A stretch of DNA of 64,000 nt from Verrucomicrobiia bacterium DG1235 (GCA_000155695.1 DS990592.1:2008556-2072555); one strand, 5' to 3'; counted from the first letter of the stretch, positions 45,966 to 56,358 are shown. Notes: generated by a model from the letters alone, not told the origin. Program-made: numbers and translations.

Positions 45966-48218
45966 ATGGCCCAAGATAATCCGAACGATCAAGCTTTAAG
46001 AAAAGAGATCGAGCAATTTATCGACAGCCAATTCAAGTCAGACTCCTCCGCCCTCTCCAATGAAAGCCTCGCTCTCATACGGGCCGCCATCGCCGGCGAC
46101 ACGATCCCGCGCTTGATCGAAAGCGCCAAAAACCACTCGCGAAACGAAATCCAGCTTTCGATCGCCAGCAAGATCGGAAAAATCGCCTATTGGGAGTACG
46201 ACCTGGCGGAAGATCTCTTCACCTTCAACGACCCGTTCTACGCGGTATTCGGGACGACAGCCGAAGAGCAAGGTGGCTACAAGATGTCTCCGGAAACCTA
46301 CGAGCAACTATTCGTCCACCCAGACGAAAGACCTATCGTTCGCCAGCACGTAAAGCGAGCAATCGAGTCAAAGGACCCTAACTACAGCGGACGTTTCGAG
46401 CACAAGATACTCTACGCGAACGGGAAGATTGGCTATATCGCCGTCCAGCATTGCCTGATCAAAGACTCCAGCGGAAAGACAATCAAAACCTACGGAGCCA
46501 ATCAGGACATCACCGAGACAAAACGCACTGAGCGACGACTCCAGAGAATCAATCGACTCCTTAAATCGATCCGATCCGTAAACAAGCTGATCAATTTCGA
46601 AAAGGACGCGGACACGCTCGCGATCAAAGCAACCAACAGCCTTATTCAAGATCGCGACTTCACGGACGCGTGGATCGCCCTCGTCGACACCGATCGAAAC
46701 TTGCGCACCATAATCAACCCCAAACACTCGATCGAAGACGCTAAGCGAAACATACCGCAAGAGAAGCTACGCTGGCTCGAGAGCTTGAAGAGTCTCAGCC
46801 CCGCGGCCCTTCTCCAGCAAACGCGCAACGCCAGACGATTCGATTTCGCCGCTAAAAACGAAGCGTACAGCACCCTTTGCCTTCCCCTCCAATGCGAAGA
46901 GAAACTCTACGGCTTCCTCTCTGTCACTGCGACCGCCAGACAAATCAACCGCCCCGAAGAACTGGAGCTGACAAAGGAGCTAGCTGACGATCTCGCATAC
47001 GCCTTCTTCAAAATCGAACTGGAACAGCAAAAGGAGCAGACGAAAAAGGAATTGATCGAGGCAAAGGAAAGCGCCGAAAAAGCCAACAGAGCGAAGGACG
47101 AATTCCTCGCCGTTATCAGCCATGAGATCAGGACTCCCTTAAATCCAATTCTTGGATACACCCATCTCCTGAGGGAACGCCACCAGGACGAGCAGGATTG
47201 CCTCTACCTCGATTCCATCCGAAGAGCCGCCAAGCAACAGCTCTCCCTCGTGGATCATATTCTATGCTATAGCCGATTGGACAGAGGCTCGTTCAAGCCC
47301 CAGCTCACTCAGTTCAACCTGCTTCAATGCTGCGAAGACGCCCTCGAAGACACTCGAAACAACACGAGCAAACTCGACTTCACCTTGATAAACGGCCAAA
47401 GCCAACTCGCAATCCCCCCATCGATGATTGTGGAAGGCGAGGAGAGCATGTTCCTCGAAATCCTAAATAACCTGCTTTCAAACGCCAGCAAGTACACGAA
47501 GTCCGGGAGCGTCACCCTCGAAATCGGCTATCGCGGCGTTCGCGCCGACAAGGCTCATTTCTTCTTCTCCGTCAAAGACACCGGCATCGGCATCGAGCCC
47601 GAACTGCTGAAGCGTCTCTTCACGCCATTCACTCAAGCAGATACTTCATACACCCGCAAGTACAAGGGCATCGGCCTCGGGCTCGCAATCTGTAAACAAC
47701 TTGTGGATACGCTTGACGGAAAAATCGGTGTCGAAAGCGAAATCAACGTCGGATCGGAGTTCTGGTTTACACTGCCAATGGAAATCATCGCAAGCGACAC
47801 CCAAATCCGCGATAGTCGTTTAAGCGTAAAAGCGGATCTAGATATCATATGCGGACATACCATCCTTCTCGTCGAAGATAACGAAGATAACAACGAATTC
47901 ACTCGCTGCCTGCTCGAAGGTTTTGGAGCCCGCGTCTCAATTGCCACGAATGGGCTCGAAGCGATTCAGATCTGCGCCAAACGAAAATTCGACCTCATTT
48001 TCATGGATCTGGCCATGCCAGTTATGAATGGCCTCGACGCGACCCATCGCATTCGCAGCACGAGCAACCCAAATACCCACACGCCCATCATCCCGTTGAC
48101 CGCCGATGTATCCCTCGAAGCTGTCGAAAAGTGCATGCTTGCAGAGATGAACGGCTTCCTCACCAAACCAGTCGCCATAACGCGGCTAGCGGACACTTTG
48201 CACGACGTACTTGGTTAA
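45966..48218 (+). CDS. hybrid sensor histidine kinase with receiver domain
   Basis: The product is 750 residues with no membrane helices, so it is cytoplasmic. A PAS domain ([27 protein letters not shown] to about residue 185) and a GAF-like region (about 190-350) lead to HisKA. There the phosphorylated His386 is in [15 protein letters not shown]. The HATPase part shows [21 protein letters not shown] and [12 protein letters not shown]. The C-terminal receiver carries [11 protein letters not shown] and Asp681 in [14 protein letters not shown]. The output protein is not adjacent; a separate Hpt or response regulator may exist elsewhere. Confidence 0.93.
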   Translation: MAQDNPNDQALRKEIEQFIDSQFKSDSSALSNESLALIRAAIAGDTIPRLIESAKNHSRNEIQLSIASKIGKIAYWEYDLAEDLFTFNDPFYAVFGTTAEEQGGYKMSPETYEQLFVHPDERPIVRQHVKRAIESKDPNYSGRFEHKILYANGKIGYIAVQHCLIKDSSGKTIKTYGANQDITETKRTERRLQRINRLLKSIRSVNKLINFEKDADTLAIKATNSLIQDRDFTDAWIALVDTDRNLRTIINPKHSIEDAKRNIPQEKLRWLESLKSLSPAALLQQTRNARRFDFAAKNEAYSTLCLPLQCEEKLYGFLSVTATARQINRPEELELTKELADDLAYAFFKIELEQQKEQTKKELIEAKESAEKANRAKDEFLAVISHEIRTPLNPILGYTHLLRERHQDEQDCLYLDSIRRAAKQQLSLVDHILCYSRLDRGSFKPQLTQFNLLQCCEDALEDTRNNTSKLDFTLINGQSQLAIPPSMIVEGEESMFLEILNNLLSNASKYTKSGSVTLEIGYRGVRADKAHFFFSVKDTGIGIEPELLKRLFTPFTQADTSYTRKYKGIGLGLAICKQLVDTLDGKIGVESEINVGSEFWFTLPMEIIASDTQIRDSRLSVKADLDIICGHTILLVEDNEDNNEFTRCLLEGFGARVSIATNGLEAIQICAKRKFDLIFMDLAMPVMNGLDATHRIRSTSNPNTHTPIIPLTADVSLEAVEKCMLAEMNGFLTKPVAITRLADTLHDVLG

Positions 48219-48256
48219 GCTTGCCAGCTTCCCGTATCTCGCTAGCCCGTTAGCCC

Positions 48257-48673
48257 ATGAAGCCTACAACCGGCAAGCGTCGCCTGTTCATCATCGCCAC
48301 TAGCCTACTCGCAACCCTTTTCATTGTATTCACAATCTGGATTATCCATGAGGCGAATATCGGGCGAGACAACATACTCTTCAAAACCGTTCGAGCCACG
48401 CCCTATGGCGACAAGATAGGACACTTTTTGCTAGCCGGAGCTCTCACCATAGTAGTGAATTTTTTTCTTCGCCATCGAGCGTTCCTCCTCAAAGGATTTC
48501 CCCTTCCCTACGGCTCTCTGATCGTTCTCGTAATTGTCGCGCTAGAGGAAGCTAGCCAGCACTACCTCCCCACGCGCTCTCTCGACATTAAGGACGCGTT
48601 GGCCAACTTCGCGGGCATTCTCGTCTTCTCCATCCCCGCGATCGTAGTGACGAAGAGGATACGAAAAAACTAG
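48257..48673 (+). CDS. VanZ-family membrane protein
   Basis: The product is 138 residues with four hydrophobic helices. ATPYGDKIGHFLLAGALTIVV and ALEEASQHYLPTRSLDIKDALANFAGI are the VanZ signatures. VanZ-family proteins are associated with glycopeptide resistance in some firmicutes but are common, uncharacterised membrane proteins elsewhere. Its stop codon shares CTAG with the convergent gene. Confidence 0.88.
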   Translation: MKPTTGKRRLFIIATSLLATLFIVFTIWIIHEANIGRDNILFKTVRATPYGDKIGHFLLAGALTIVVNFFLRHRAFLLKGFPLPYGSLIVLVIVALEEASQHYLPTRSLDIKDALANFAGILVFSIPAIVVTKRIRKN

Positions 48674-49545
48674 TTCATCACCGCCAGAATGGCGACGACC
48701 AATAGCAAGGAACCTAACAAGCGACGGATAAGAACGCCTCTCCCAAGCGACTGCTCCTTGTTTGAGAACCAATGCCCAATACACCACACGAGCACCACGC
48801 TCCAAATGCCTCGCGAACTGTAGATGACGTTTACCACAGTTGCCTTTCCATAGGTGCTTAAGACAAACGACATCAGTCCCGCCTGTATCGTCATCAAGCT
48901 AGCGCCAAGCGCCATCCAAGTCCAGGTCTGTCGCGTGATAGCGGTAATCGAAGACTTGAAAAACGGGATCAGAAAAAACGAGAAAAGCATCACTGAACTA
49001 AAGGTACCGGCTGCGATTTTGTGAAATCCCAGCTCCGCTCCATAAGCCTGAGTGAGAGCGTCCGTGCCTGCATACGACAAGGAGCAAGCGATGCCAAGGT
49101 ACACGGTCAGCGTCACGCGCTTTCTATCGCCCGACGAACCGCCGCGCATTAGCAGAATGGCCACCGCGCTCAGCAAGGCTCCCAGCCATACCGCATTTGT
49201 CAGTGCCTCCCCGAGCCCGACCGAAACGATAAACGCCACGAAAACCGTCTTCGTTCCGAGCAATGGAGTTAGCAGACTTACGTCTCCCTTGTGAATCGCC
49301 AGACACACCAGCAGTTGACCGAGAAAAAAGGTGGCCCCTATCGCGAGCGGGATTAACAGGTCAGTCGCCTCCTCTATCGGCTTTCCAAAAAACCAAAGCG
49401 GAAAAGCGGCTAGAAAGAGAGCGAGGTTTGAAATGAAAGTAGTCCGCCAAGGACCCACGCCATGAGTAGTGGCTCTCTTGATACACAAAGCCCCTAGCGT
49501 GTAGATCAACGCATTGAGCATCGGTATGGCATGGTAGACTTCCAT
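48670..49545 (-). CDS. DMT/EamA-family transporter
   Basis: The start at 49545 (MEVYHAIPMLNALIYTLGALCIKRA) is preferred over the in-frame 49629 because the preceding residues show no membrane or family character. The product is about 291 residues, with ten predicted helices in two repeats. It resembles EamA drug/metabolite exporters. Substrate unknown. It overlaps the VanZ stop codon by 4 bp. Confidence 0.78.
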   Translation of the reverse strand: MEVYHAIPMLNALIYTLGALCIKRATTHGVGPWRTTFISNLALFLAAFPLWFFGKPIEEATDLLIPLAIGATFFLGQLLVCLAIHKGDVSLLTPLLGTKTVFVAFIVSVGLGEALTNAVWLGALLSAVAILLMRGGSSGDRKRVTLTVYLGIACSLSYAGTDALTQAYGAELGFHKIAAGTFSSVMLFSFFLIPFFKSSITAITRQTWTWMALGASLMTIQAGLMSFVLSTYGKATVVNVIYSSRGIWSVVLVWCIGHWFSNKEQSLGRGVLIRRLLGSLLLVVAILAVMN

Positions 49546-49584
49546 AAGCCGCCCACAATCCCGCGAGTTTCGCCAACACACGAA

Positions 49585-49616
49585 CAAAAAAGGACGCGCC
49601 ACCATCGACGCGTCCT
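49585..49616 (-). terminator. Rho-independent terminator of metY
   Basis: Read on the minus strand, GGACGCG/CGCGTCC with a 10-base loop is followed by six T residues. It lies about 30 bp after the metY stop and upstream of the DMT gene. Confidence 0.85.
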
Positions 49617-49643
49617 TCAAAAAAAACAAACTTCAATCTACCG

Positions 49644-50927
49644 CTAGACCACCGCCTTGGCAAGGGCCTGATCTATATCCGCGATGATGTCGCTTACGTT
49701 TTCAATCCCCACCGACAAGCGAATCAATTCCGGAGAAATCCCGCCCAATCGCTGCTCCTCCTGGCTTAATTGACTATGCGTCGTAGTGGCCGGATGAATC
49801 GCAAGGCTCTTCGCGTCGCCGACATTCGCCAAATGACTGAGCAACTCCAGAGCGTCGATAAAACGCGAACCTGCAGGAGCGCCACCCTTGATCCCGAAAA
49901 CAACCATCGAACCGCCTTTCCCGTCGAGGTACTTCTGCGCCTTCTCATAGTTCGGATTGTCCTCAAGCCCCGGATACTTAACCCAGTCTACAGTATCGAG
50001 AGACTGCAGGTGCTTGGCCACCGCGAGCGCATTTTCGCAATGCCGCTCCATGCGAAGATGCAGCGTCTCTATCCCTTGCAGGATAAACCAGGAATTATCG
50101 GGCGAAATGCAGGCCCCCAAATTGCGAAGCGGCACAGTGCGCATTCTCAAGATAAACGCGAGCGGAGCGAGCGGCTCGGGCAGGTCATGCCCCCAACGTA
50201 GCCCATGGTAGGAATCATCTGGCTGATCGTAGAGCGGGAAGTTTCCGTTAGCCCAATTAAAGGCCCCGGAGTCGACAACTATGCCGCCAATCCCCGCCCC
50301 ATGGCCGCCAAGCCACTTGGTAAGTGAATGTACCACAATGTCCGCCCCGTGCTCGATGGGACGCGTCAAGTAAGGAGTCGAAAATGTCGCGTCGACTACC
50401 AGCGGTAGGCCGCGAGCATGAGCCACGTCCGCAAGCGCCTGGATATCAGTAACATCAAGCCCGGGATTGCCCACGCTCTCGCAAAAGACAGCCCTCGTAT
50501 GCTCGTCGATCGAATTGGCCACCGCTTCCGGATCCGTCGGATCTACAAATTTCACGTTGATCCCGAAAGCGGGCAATATGTTGCTAAACTGCGTATAGGT
50601 CCCGCCATACAGATTGTTGGCGGAGACGATGTTATCGCCATGCTGAGCCAAGTTTATGATCGTGTAGAAAATCGCGCTCGTGCCGGATGCCAGGGCCAGA
50701 GCCGCCGCTCCGCCTTCCATCGCCGCAACGCGTTTCTCCAACACGTCCTGAGTCGGGTTCATGATGCGCGTGTAGATGTTCCCAAGCTCCTTTAGGGCGA
50801 AGAGATTCGCCGCGTGCTCGGTGTTGTCGAACACGTAGGAAGTCGTCCGGTAAACAGGGACTCCTCGCGACTTGGTTGTCGGATCTGGCTCTTGGCCTGC
50901 ATGGAGGCACTTCGTCTCGATATTCAT
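49644..50927 (-). CDS. metY: O-acetylhomoserine sulfhydrylase (MetY type)
   Basis: The product is 427 residues, typical for the enzyme. It makes homocysteine directly from O-acetylhomoserine and sulfide using pyridoxal phosphate. The PLP lysine is Lys204 in [16 protein letters not shown]; further motifs are [21 protein letters not shown] and [10 protein letters not shown]. Residues [16 protein letters not shown] close the C-terminal domain. The upstream 130-bp region (50928-51060) contains a structured leader with SAM-riboswitch-like elements. Confidence 0.92.
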   Translation of the reverse strand: MNIETKCLHAGQEPDPTTKSRGVPVYRTTSYVFDNTEHAANLFALKELGNIYTRIMNPTQDVLEKRVAAMEGGAAALALASGTSAIFYTIINLAQHGDNIVSANNLYGGTYTQFSNILPAFGINVKFVDPTDPEAVANSIDEHTRAVFCESVGNPGLDVTDIQALADVAHARGLPLVVDATFSTPYLTRPIEHGADIVVHSLTKWLGGHGAGIGGIVVDSGAFNWANGNFPLYDQPDDSYHGLRWGHDLPEPLAPLAFILRMRTVPLRNLGACISPDNSWFILQGIETLHLRMERHCENALAVAKHLQSLDTVDWVKYPGLEDNPNYEKAQKYLDGKGGSMVVFGIKGGAPAGSRFIDALELLSHLANVGDAKSLAIHPATTTHSQLSQEEQRLGGISPELIRLSVGIENVSDIIADIDQALAKAVV

Positions 50928-50939
50928 ATGCGGTACTCA

Positions 50940-51060
50940 ATAAGGTTGGTCGGATGACTCGGCCGTTTCGTTAGGCAGCAAGTCGGGGAATGAGCACAGG
51001 TTGCCGAGCTAAAACGACTGGCACAACAAGGAATCTAGCGAGATGTCGCGATTCCGCTCC
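50940..51060 (-). promoter_or_regulatory. structured leader of metY, SAM-I/IV-like riboswitch candidate
   Basis: On the minus strand the leader contains GGCAACC followed by TGTGCTCATTCC, the order seen in SAM-I/SAM-IV riboswitch cores (GGCAACC ... GTGCxAATTCC). Complementary hexamers CTCGGC/GCCGAG (51003-51008 with 50958-50963) and AGTCG/CGACT (51015-51019 with 50981-50985) cross each other, as in a pseudoknot. The GGAGGGA half of SAM-I was not found, so identity is uncertain. Confidence 0.35.
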
Positions 51061-51169
51061 ACACATGAAAAAGAGCGCGAAAATGTCGCCGCAATCCTAA
51101 TAAACTCACGAATCTCAGAAGTTTAATTGTCTTTCCAAACGTGGGGCATTCCCTAAGCCCAAGCAAAAC

Positions 51170-52549
51170 ATGTTCAATAAAGTCAAAGCCCGCTGGCCCG
51201 AAGAAGCCGGCTATCGACAGATTCTCAAGGTCGCCTTCCCGCTGATCCTGAGCTCTGGCTCGATCTCGATCCTGCTCTTCGTGGACCGGATGCTCCTGAG
51301 TTGGGCTTCGACAGACTACATCGCAGCCGTTCTTCCGGCCGGCATCCTCAACTGGGCACTGCTCTGCCCCTTTTTCGGCACCGCCATGTACACCTCCACT
51401 TTCGTCGCCCAGTACACCGGCGCTAAGCGAAACGAGCGAGTGGGCGCTTCCGTCTGGCAAGGCTTCTATATCTGTTTGATCGGAGCCGTAGTAATGCCTT
51501 TGCTCGCCCTATTCTCAGACCAGATCTTCGCATTCATCGGCCACGCGCCGCGTATCCAAGAACTGGAGTCGAGCTATTTCAAGATCCTCAACTTCTGCGC
51601 GATCTTCTTCCTAGCGAACACCGTGTTCTCCTGCTTCTATTCGGGGCGCGGCAAGGCTTGGACCATTGTCTGGGTAAACATCACCCTCACCATTCTGAAC
51701 ACCGTGTTCGACTATGCCCTCATTTTCGGAAAATGGGGATTCCCCGAAATGGGCATCGTCGGCGCCGGATACGCGACCATGGCGAGCTCCGCCATCATCT
51801 TCGTCATTTACGCCTTTCTCCTCCTGAGCCCAAGCAACGAAAAGGCATACGCCACCCGGTCCTCGTGGAAACTTGATATCGATCTCTGCAAACGAATCAT
51901 TCGCTACGGCCTGCCTTCCGGTATCCACTTCTTCCTCGATGTCATCGGCATCACCACTTTCATGCTCCTGATCGGCAGGATCGGCATCCTCGAAGCCGCC
52001 GCCAACAACATCACCCACCAGATCCACCTACTCGGCCTGCTGCCGCTCGTCGGACTCGGCATCGCCAACAGCATCCTTGTCGGACAATACCAAGGCGCAG
52101 GGCGAAGCGAACTAGCAGAGAAGACGACCTACTCCGCCCTCCATCTCGCAGTTTTCTACAACGCAGCCGTCTCGATCTCGTATTTGCTTATCCCCTACCT
52201 ATTCATCTTTCCGTTCTTCCTCGGCCGCGAAGAAACGCCACCGGTCGAGCTCATCCAGCTCGTAAAGGACCTGCTTAAATTCGTAGCAGTATTCACTCTC
52301 TTCGAAAGTTTCGTCATCCTATCAAGCGGCACACTAAAGGGCTCAGGCGATACAACCTTTGTCATGAAGGCGCTCGCCTTCACCTCTATCCTGCTCGTCA
52401 TAATCCCGACGATTGTAGTGATAGAGATACTACACTACCCAGTCTACTATGCCTGGGGAATCTTGACCGTGAACCTCATCGTCCTCAGCTACGTATTCTT
52501 CTCTCGCTTCCGCAGCGGACGTTGGAAAGAAAATCGCATCATCGAATAA
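51170..52549 (+). CDS. MATE-family efflux transporter
   Basis: The product is 459 residues with twelve membrane helices. Family hallmarks include a first-helix region PLILSSGSISILLFVDRMLL, FGTAMYTSTFVAQYTGAKR and GAGYATMASSAIIFVIYAFL near the midpoint. MATE proteins export cationic drugs and secondary metabolites using Na+ or H+ gradients. It is divergent from metY. Confidence 0.9.
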   Translation: MFNKVKARWPEEAGYRQILKVAFPLILSSGSISILLFVDRMLLSWASTDYIAAVLPAGILNWALLCPFFGTAMYTSTFVAQYTGAKRNERVGASVWQGFYICLIGAVVMPLLALFSDQIFAFIGHAPRIQELESSYFKILNFCAIFFLANTVFSCFYSGRGKAWTIVWVNITLTILNTVFDYALIFGKWGFPEMGIVGAGYATMASSAIIFVIYAFLLLSPSNEKAYATRSSWKLDIDLCKRIIRYGLPSGIHFFLDVIGITTFMLLIGRIGILEAAANNITHQIHLLGLLPLVGLGIANSILVGQYQGAGRSELAEKTTYSALHLAVFYNAAVSISYLLIPYLFIFPFFLGREETPPVELIQLVKDLLKFVAVFTLFESFVILSSGTLKGSGDTTFVMKALAFTSILLVIIPTIVVIEILHYPVYYAWGILTVNLIVLSYVFFSRFRSGRWKENRIIE

Positions 52550-52562
52550 CTGACGGAAAACA

Positions 52563-52596
52563 AAAAACGCCGCTCCCCAAATCAGGAAACGGCGTT
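52563..52596 (-). terminator. Rho-independent terminator of the FadL gene
   Basis: On the minus strand AACGCCG/CGGCGTT encloses an 18-base loop and runs into six T residues, 25 bp past the FadL stop. Confidence 0.75.
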
Positions 52597-52620
52597 CGCT
52601 TAAAAGTTTAGAGACGATCG

Positions 52621-53985
52621 CTAGAACCGCTTCGTCAAGCCCATGCTCAAGAGAGAAACGGATGCGTCGAGCTTGCCGTAAAGATACTGACCCGTCGAAT
52701 GAGTGGGATTGTCGATCACTGGATCGTCGACCATTATATTCACGTAAGCGAAATGGAGATCCATGCTTTCCGACGCAGCGACTGAAAGTCCAAAAGCGAG
52801 CCAAGTCCGATCCTCGTCCGGAATGCGAGGAGAACGATACTCATCACTCGGTACCGGCGACTCGTCATAGGCGAGTCCGAAACGGCCCGTGTACTTGTCA
52901 TTGAATTTGTAGGACGCTCCGACACTGTACTTATTGACGTCCTCCCAAAGCTCAGGAATTACGCTGTCCGGAGGCGACGGATTCTCGAACTTGATCGTAA
53001 GGTCCTGAAACGAGCTCCAACCGGTCTTAGTCACGTCAGCCATAACCGAAAGCTTCTCGTTTACCTGCCCAAATACCGAAATCGCCAGCGTCTCGGGTAG
53101 AGTGATGTCCACGCTCCCACCCTGATCTTGAAACGCCGCCCCCAGCACTCCCTCAAGAGCGCCCACTGTAAAATCAGCATGGCCCGAGAGCTCTAGATCG
53201 ACCTCCGAACGATAGTGCACGCCCAGACGCCAGTCGTCGTTGATCTCGTAGATTCCTCCGAAATTAAATCCCCAGCCATCTCCATCCCCTTCGAGATTGA
53301 TGCCGCCATCATACTTCGAACTGCCCAAATTTGCCTGGATATCACCAGCAAGCGCCATCGTCTGAGCGTTCGCCGGAATGCCCCCAGCCTGATATTGCCC
53401 GAGAAACACCAGTCCCATGTCGATCGCGTTGCTCAACACCGCATCCGACTTCACGTAACTCAAACCGCCGCCAATCGAAAAATTGTCCGAGACACGGTAG
53501 GCAAGCGAAGGATTCACCAAAACCGTCTTCAATTCCGTGCGGCGGGCCACGTAGCGGCCTACCCAATCGTCGTCATAGTCCGTCGTCAGGCCAAAAGGAG
53601 CCGAAACCCCGATTCCCCAGACCAAATCGTCGTTGAGCGGCGCCACGTAGTAGAGATTCGGCACGATCGCGTCTTCCTTGGAGGTCGCGTCGTTCCCCTG
53701 GGTTGGGACTCCCATCGTCGTGGTCCCAAGATTGGTAAATTCAGCCTCCGGGAAAATCAAATGCACGCCTGTATGCAGTTGAGGCTTATCAATCAAAGAC
53801 ATCCCCGCTGGATTAAAATAAACAGTGGAGGCATCTTCGGCCACCGCCGCCGCGCCAGCGTAAGCATTGCCTAGTCCGGAAATACTTTGTTCTTGAATTG
53901 CGAATCCTGCTGAAAATGCAGTCGAAGCGCTAAAGCCAAGACACGCAAACGCAGTTCCACAACGAGTCAATTGACGACATATCAT
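52621..53985 (-). CDS. OmpP1/FadL-family outer-membrane hydrophobic-compound transporter
   Basis: The start at 53985 (MICRQLTRCGTAFACLGFSASTAFS) gives a signal peptide; a longer frame to 54090 is unlikely. The product is 454 residues. The mature N-terminus GFAIQEQSISGLGNAYAGAAAVAEDASTVYFNPAGM is the FadL/OmpP1 hatch signature. The remaining sequence is amphipathic strands ending in a terminal phenylalanine (GLTKRF). It imports long-chain fatty acids or other hydrophobic molecules across the outer membrane. Confidence 0.92.
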   Translation of the reverse strand: MICRQLTRCGTAFACLGFSASTAFSAGFAIQEQSISGLGNAYAGAAAVAEDASTVYFNPAGMSLIDKPQLHTGVHLIFPEAEFTNLGTTTMGVPTQGNDATSKEDAIVPNLYYVAPLNDDLVWGIGVSAPFGLTTDYDDDWVGRYVARRTELKTVLVNPSLAYRVSDNFSIGGGLSYVKSDAVLSNAIDMGLVFLGQYQAGGIPANAQTMALAGDIQANLGSSKYDGGINLEGDGDGWGFNFGGIYEINDDWRLGVHYRSEVDLELSGHADFTVGALEGVLGAAFQDQGGSVDITLPETLAISVFGQVNEKLSVMADVTKTGWSSFQDLTIKFENPSPPDSVIPELWEDVNKYSVGASYKFNDKYTGRFGLAYDESPVPSDEYRSPRIPDEDRTWLAFGLSVAASESMDLHFAYVNIMVDDPVIDNPTHSTGQYLYGKLDASVSLLSMGLTKRF

Positions 53986-54160
53986 AGAATGTTGATGAGA
54001 TACGGGGTTTGTAGATTGAACCCGACTCCATCCAATGGAATCGGGCCGGGGATTGTTAGACGAATACATCCCAGCATCCCAAATAAGCAAGTCTCACTCG
54101 AACTTAGATTCACTTAGCGAAAACCACAAGGGCTGCGAAAGCAGAATCCACTATCTGGAT

Positions 54161-55066
54161 TCAAGCCCCCAGCTTCGCCTCGAGATAATCACATTCTGCA
54201 AGAAACCGGTCCGCCAATACCTGGCCAGCTCGGTAAATCCGCTGCTGCTCCTCCTTGTAAAGCTCCCGTCCCTCAGCCGTCTCAATTAGAATTGCATCGT
54301 ACCCGTATCCAGACAAGTCATACGGACTTGCTCGCATATCGAGTTCACGCGCCTCAAGAGCCAAGAGAAAACAGTCCCGCAGCAGATCAGACCCAACCCA
54401 GGGGCTCGCCTTGCAGCTCCAACGATACAAATCCATATTGAAATGGATACAGCCAAATTGCTCGTTCTGCCCCCGATCATCCTGCCGAGGCTGCATTTCG
54501 TTAAGCGGGCGTGCGGCAGGAGTGAAAAAACGAAACGCGTCGAAATGAGAGCAACGAATTACGCTACCTTCCACGACCTCAGCGACTTTCTCAGGCGACA
54601 ACCGGAGTGGAGTCTTCTCATGGCGAATCTCGTCAGTCTTGTAAACCATCGCCCACTCGTGCAGTCCGAAACAATTGAAACGTGGCGGTCTCGCTCGCGC
54701 GGAACGTATAAGGGAGCTCACCCACCGGATGCGCTCCAGGGCCTTCGCATCGATTTTCTTCGGATCGATCTGGATGCCGCATTCGGTTTCCTGATACCTC
54801 TCATCCGACAAAAACTCCCGAGCCGACTCGCCGCGCAGTGTCTGGCAGGCGGCAGGGCGCCATTGACGAAGCACAGTCCGGTTCGTCTGGTAGTAGGCAA
54901 AAAGAAAATCATGCACCGGATGCGTCGTTCGGTTCGAGCGGCGAGCTCGATACGCGTCGACAAACGGCCCTATCACTTGCTCATGCTTATCCGCCAAAGC
55001 CTTCCATTCCCGCTCCTCGAGAATTTGTATTCGATCTTCAGTTACAGAGCTTTCAACGAGATCCAC
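54161..55066 (-). CDS. conserved protein of unknown function, sometimes labelled 3-methyladenine glycosylase
   Basis: The product is 301 residues. The core HPVHDFLFAYYQTNRTVLRQWRPA and downstream FNCFGLHEWAMVY, RCSHFDAFRFFTP and QPRQDDRGQNEQFGCIHFNMDLYRW are strongly conserved-looking. Some corynebacterial relatives are annotated as DNA glycosylases, but no helix-hairpin-helix or other supporting motif is visible, so I do not adopt that name. Its start overlaps the end of the upstream PhnA gene by 25 bp. Confidence 0.7.
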   Translation of the reverse strand: MDLVESSVTEDRIQILEEREWKALADKHEQVIGPFVDAYRARRSNRTTHPVHDFLFAYYQTNRTVLRQWRPAACQTLRGESAREFLSDERYQETECGIQIDPKKIDAKALERIRWVSSLIRSARARPPRFNCFGLHEWAMVYKTDEIRHEKTPLRLSPEKVAEVVEGSVIRCSHFDAFRFFTPAARPLNEMQPRQDDRGQNEQFGCIHFNMDLYRWSCKASPWVGSDLLRDCFLLALEARELDMRASPYDLSGYGYDAILIETAEGRELYKEEQQRIYRAGQVLADRFLAECDYLEAKLGA

Positions 55067-55443
55067 GATTCCACCTCCTCATCGAAATAAACGTCCGCAA
55101 GCGCTTCCCTCGCCCAAATCTCCTTCTTGCCCAAATGGTCCAACACGCGAGCCGCCAGCACCTGGACAACCGGCACCTCGCTCCAAACCGACTGACACGC
55201 GCAACGCCAATGATCCACGTTCATACGCTTTGGCTTATCCAATTGCTCACGACACGTGTCGCATATGAAAACACACGACTCGACTCGAGGCTCCTCTTCC
55301 TCAGGCGGCACCTCGTAAGGTCGAAGAGACACGCCCGCGCTCTCGCACAGCTCGCACTTCGAGCCCGCCCGACGCGTCAGATCCTTGCCTAAAGCCATGA
55401 GCTTCGCCTGATGAGCCTGATGTTGTTCTAATCCTTTCGCCAT
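55042..55443 (-). CDS. PhnA-like zinc-ribbon protein
   Basis: The product is 133 residues. The N-terminal zinc ribbon has C-x-L-C (CELCES) and later CDTC, and the rest (MNVDHWRCACQSVWSEVPVVQVLAARVLDHL) matches the PhnA domain. E. coli PhnA is not required for phosphonate use despite its name; function is unknown. It is translationally coupled to the downstream conserved gene by overlap. Confidence 0.82.
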   Translation of the reverse strand: MAKGLEQHQAHQAKLMALGKDLTRRAGSKCELCESAGVSLRPYEVPPEEEEPRVESCVFICDTCREQLDKPKRMNVDHWRCACQSVWSEVPVVQVLAARVLDHLGKKEIWAREALADVYFDEEVESWISLKAL

Positions 55444-55506
55444 TTCTCAATAAAAACGGCAGCTTTGTCAGAGCTCTCCCCCCAAGGCAATCTTTTGCGG
55501 CAACCG

Positions 55507-56358
55507 CTACTGAAGCGGCGACTTATCGTCAACGAAAGCGTCATCAAGGGACTCTGCCAAACGGAGGTTATCCTCCCGAGCCTTCTTCAAATCCGAAGTC
55601 ATGTCATTAATGGCGTTCAGCAGCGAATCCATTTCGTCGTGCCGCTGCATGTCGAGCTTTCGGTCCAAGTCGCCAGCCGCGATCGCCTGAATCTGAGCAA
55701 CCATCGCATCGATCGGCTTTTTGAAATGACGCGACATCCAAGTAGCGATCAGCCAAGACAAGCCCACTGCCGCCAAAAAGCCCGCTAGAGCGGCTCGATG
55801 GACACTCACGAGCTTGTTGCGAACCTCGTCCGCCCTCATGTCAATTCCCACTAAAAACTCGCCATGACCATTTATCACCGGCGCGTACCCGGAATAGAAA
55901 GTTCCCCACGCGTCCGTCACAAGATCCTGATCCGCAGACCTCTCGACAAATCCGAGCATCAACTCCTCCGTCGCGGATTCGTAAACATGTCCCGGCAATG
56001 CCTGGTCCTCGCTCTCATCAGAATCTACCACAAAAACCACGTTCCCGTCCTCGTCTTTCCTCATCACATACAGGAAGGCAATATCGTCATTGCTGCGACG
56101 CATTTGCCGCAGCATCTGAAGCGCTTCGATATAGTCAGGCTTCGTGATATCTCGCTCAAATCGTATGTCTCGCAACGTATTCGCGTCGATCTCACGACTT
56201 ATCAAAGCCGCGCTGCTGCTCAAACGATTCTTGAGCTGCTCCATCAGACTGTCCCGCGCCGTAGAGTATACGAACAACCCAATCGCGCTGGACACCAAGA
56301 GGGTCGTGACAAAATGGGAAACGAACAATTTACGGTGGAGGGGAAAGGAATGTTTCAT
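55507..56358 (-). CDS. membrane sensor protein with extracytoplasmic domain and HAMP, no kinase
   Basis: The start at 56358 (MKHSFPLHRKLFVSHFVTTLLVSSAIGLF) gives 283 residues. Helix one, a periplasmic region (about residues 30-185, with FLYVMRKDEDGNVVFVVDSDESEDQ), helix two (AALAGFLAAVGLSWLIATWM) and a HAMP domain (RHFKKPIDAMVAQIQAIAAGDLDRKL) are visible. The protein ends within about 50 residues of the HAMP. No histidine kinase, cyclase or methyl-accepting domain follows, so it may signal through a partner. Confidence 0.8.
   Translation of the reverse strand: MKHSFPLHRKLFVSHFVTTLLVSSAIGLFVYSTARDSLMEQLKNRLSSSAALISREIDANTLRDIRFERDITKPDYIEALQMLRQMRRSNDDIAFLYVMRKDEDGNVVFVVDSDESEDQALPGHVYESATEELMLGFVERSADQDLVTDAWGTFYSGYAPVINGHGEFLVGIDMRADEVRNKLVSVHRAALAGFLAAVGLSWLIATWMSRHFKKPIDAMVAQIQAIAAGDLDRKLDMQRHDEMDSLLNAINDMTSDLKKAREDNLRLAESLDDAFVDDKSPLQ

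Noticed and set aside
54161-55066. Naming this gene 3-methyladenine DNA glycosylase
   Set aside because: The label circulates in annotation of similar actinobacterial proteins, but no glycosylase fold or catalytic motif is visible, so it is left as a conserved unknown.
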